Shown: positions 63,615-64,000 of the stretch, piece after piece | Layout: the number at the start of each line of letters is the position of its first letter | Position numbering within the stretch: position 1 is the first letter of the stretch | Source of the DNA: Firmicutes bacterium CAG:534 | GTDB taxonomy: Bacteria; Bacillota; Clostridia; Lachnospirales; Lachnospiraceae | Reading direction: 5' to 3' | NCBI GenBank assembly: GCA_000436115.1 | Contig: FR894562.1 | Coordinates: forward strand, 162,391 to 226,390 | DNA length: 64,000 bases | The notes under the pieces: model-generated | Database searches by the model: none | What the model saw: the letters and a program-made list of their open reading frames with translations, nothing else | Told to the model about the DNA's origin: nothing | Translations under genes and position numbers: made by a program

Positions 63615-64000
63615 ATGAAAGCTTTTATAAAGAAAAATATTGTGAATTTTATATGTGCAGGCTTAATACTTACGGTTTGCCTTTGGAACCTGAGAGACTA
63701 TGACTACATCAGATCTGTAGATGAATTTGGATATTTTGGCGTTGCGGCATCCTTTGCAGGATGGGACTGGGGAGACGTGCTTGCCACGTCAGATTATTAT
63801 TCATTTGGATATAGCTTTCTTCTTGTTCCGTTTATGCTGCTGGCACGTCTGGGGATCCCTATGGCGTTAATATATAAGGCAGCAATATTGCTGAATGGGT
63901 GCTTTCTGGTAGGAGTTTTTGCTCTGGTCATACATGTTCAAAGAGAAATTTTCCCGGATTTCCCGGATCAGCTGCAAAGTGCGGCAGCACTTATGATGGC
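63615..64000 (+). CDS. GT-C-like membrane protein, 3' truncated by the window
   Basis: An open frame of 128 codons runs from the ATG at 63615 (AGGATAGCAG upstream) to the window end without a stop. It has a first helix at ~12-25, then an acidic loop with SVDEFGYFGVAAS (34-46), and more helices. The DE pair after the first helix is the GT-C pattern also seen at 410, 41551 and 61880. It is divergent from the GtrII-like gene. It is probably another lipid-sugar-dependent transferase, but the missing C-terminal part prevents a family call. Confidence 0.6.
   Translation, partial: MKAFIKKNIVNFICAGLILTVCLWNLRDYDYIRSVDEFGYFGVAASFAGWDWGDVLATSDYYSFGYSFLLVPFMLLARLGIPMALIYKAAILLNGCFLVGVFALVIHVQREIFPDFPDQLQSAAALMM

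Overview
The window is almost entirely a surface-glycan biosynthesis locus. From base 3 to base 61879 every gene reads on the + strand, most genes are separated by 0-20 bases or overlap (often as ATGA), and nearly all products are glycosyltransferases, sugar-nucleotide enzymes or polytopic membrane proteins. Ribosome-binding sites of the AGGAGG type, frequent AGA/AGG arginine codons, moderate GC, occasional TTG/GTG starts, and families such as YfhO, DUF6020-like, DUF2142-like and PglK-like ABC exporters suggest a Gram-positive Clostridia, most likely a Lachnospiraceae member. This is inference; no rRNA or housekeeping gene is present to confirm it.

Layout. (1) 3-413: 3' end of a six-hairpin glycosidase-like protein. 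(2) 410-18022: block with GT-C-like membrane enzymes, two GT11 fucosyltransferase-like genes, two Wzy-like polymerases, a WecG/TagA-GT4 fusion, and the first PglK-type ABC flippase. (3) 18042-23714: WecB epimerase and transferases, closed by a perfect 15-bp terminator hairpin (23718-23752) followed by an extended -10 promoter. (4) 23844-31071: a compact, unusual set: CMP-sugar synthetase-like enzyme, DUF6020-like membrane protein, two HMGL-like aldolases that each carry an extra C-terminal Rossmann-like domain, an SDR epimerase, and a KdsC-like phosphatase. It looks like a CMP-keto-sugar-acid pathway without any NeuB or KdsA. (5) 31086-39782: transferases, FdtB-like aminotransferase, FdtA-like ketoisomerase and the second ABC flippase. 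(6) 39792-59202: GT61, FdtC-like acetyltransferase, GT-C/YfhO enzymes, polyprenyl-phosphate GT2, a run of GT2/GT4/GT8 enzymes, methyltransferase, VioA-like aminotransferase, acyltransferases and the third ABC flippase. (7) 59227-61879: tandem RfbF-type cytidylyltransferases, the first with a degenerate active site, and a GT4. (8) 61880-63499: a GtrII-like glucosyltransferase on the minus strand, then a divergent membrane gene cut by the window end (63615-64000).

How it may work. WecB (UDP-ManNAc) plus the WecG/TagA domain would add ManNAc to undecaprenyl-PP-GlcNAc, a teichoic-acid-like linkage disaccharide. About 25 cytoplasmic transferases extend the chain using, among others, dTDP-3-acetamido-3,6-dideoxyhexose, probably dTDP-4-amino-4,6-dideoxyglucose, a CMP-activated sugar, perhaps GDP-fucose, and CDP-glucose derivatives. 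Three ABC flippases could move the products outward. Two Wzy-like proteins may polymerise, and about eight GT-C-like enzymes, supplied by a DPM1-like GT2 (45915-46865), may decorate outside the membrane. No initiating phosphoglycosyltransferase, RmlA/B, Gmd/Fcl, CDP-glucose dehydratase or ligase is in the window. No tRNA, rRNA, CRISPR array, insertion sequence or gene-free stretch above 300 bases was seen.
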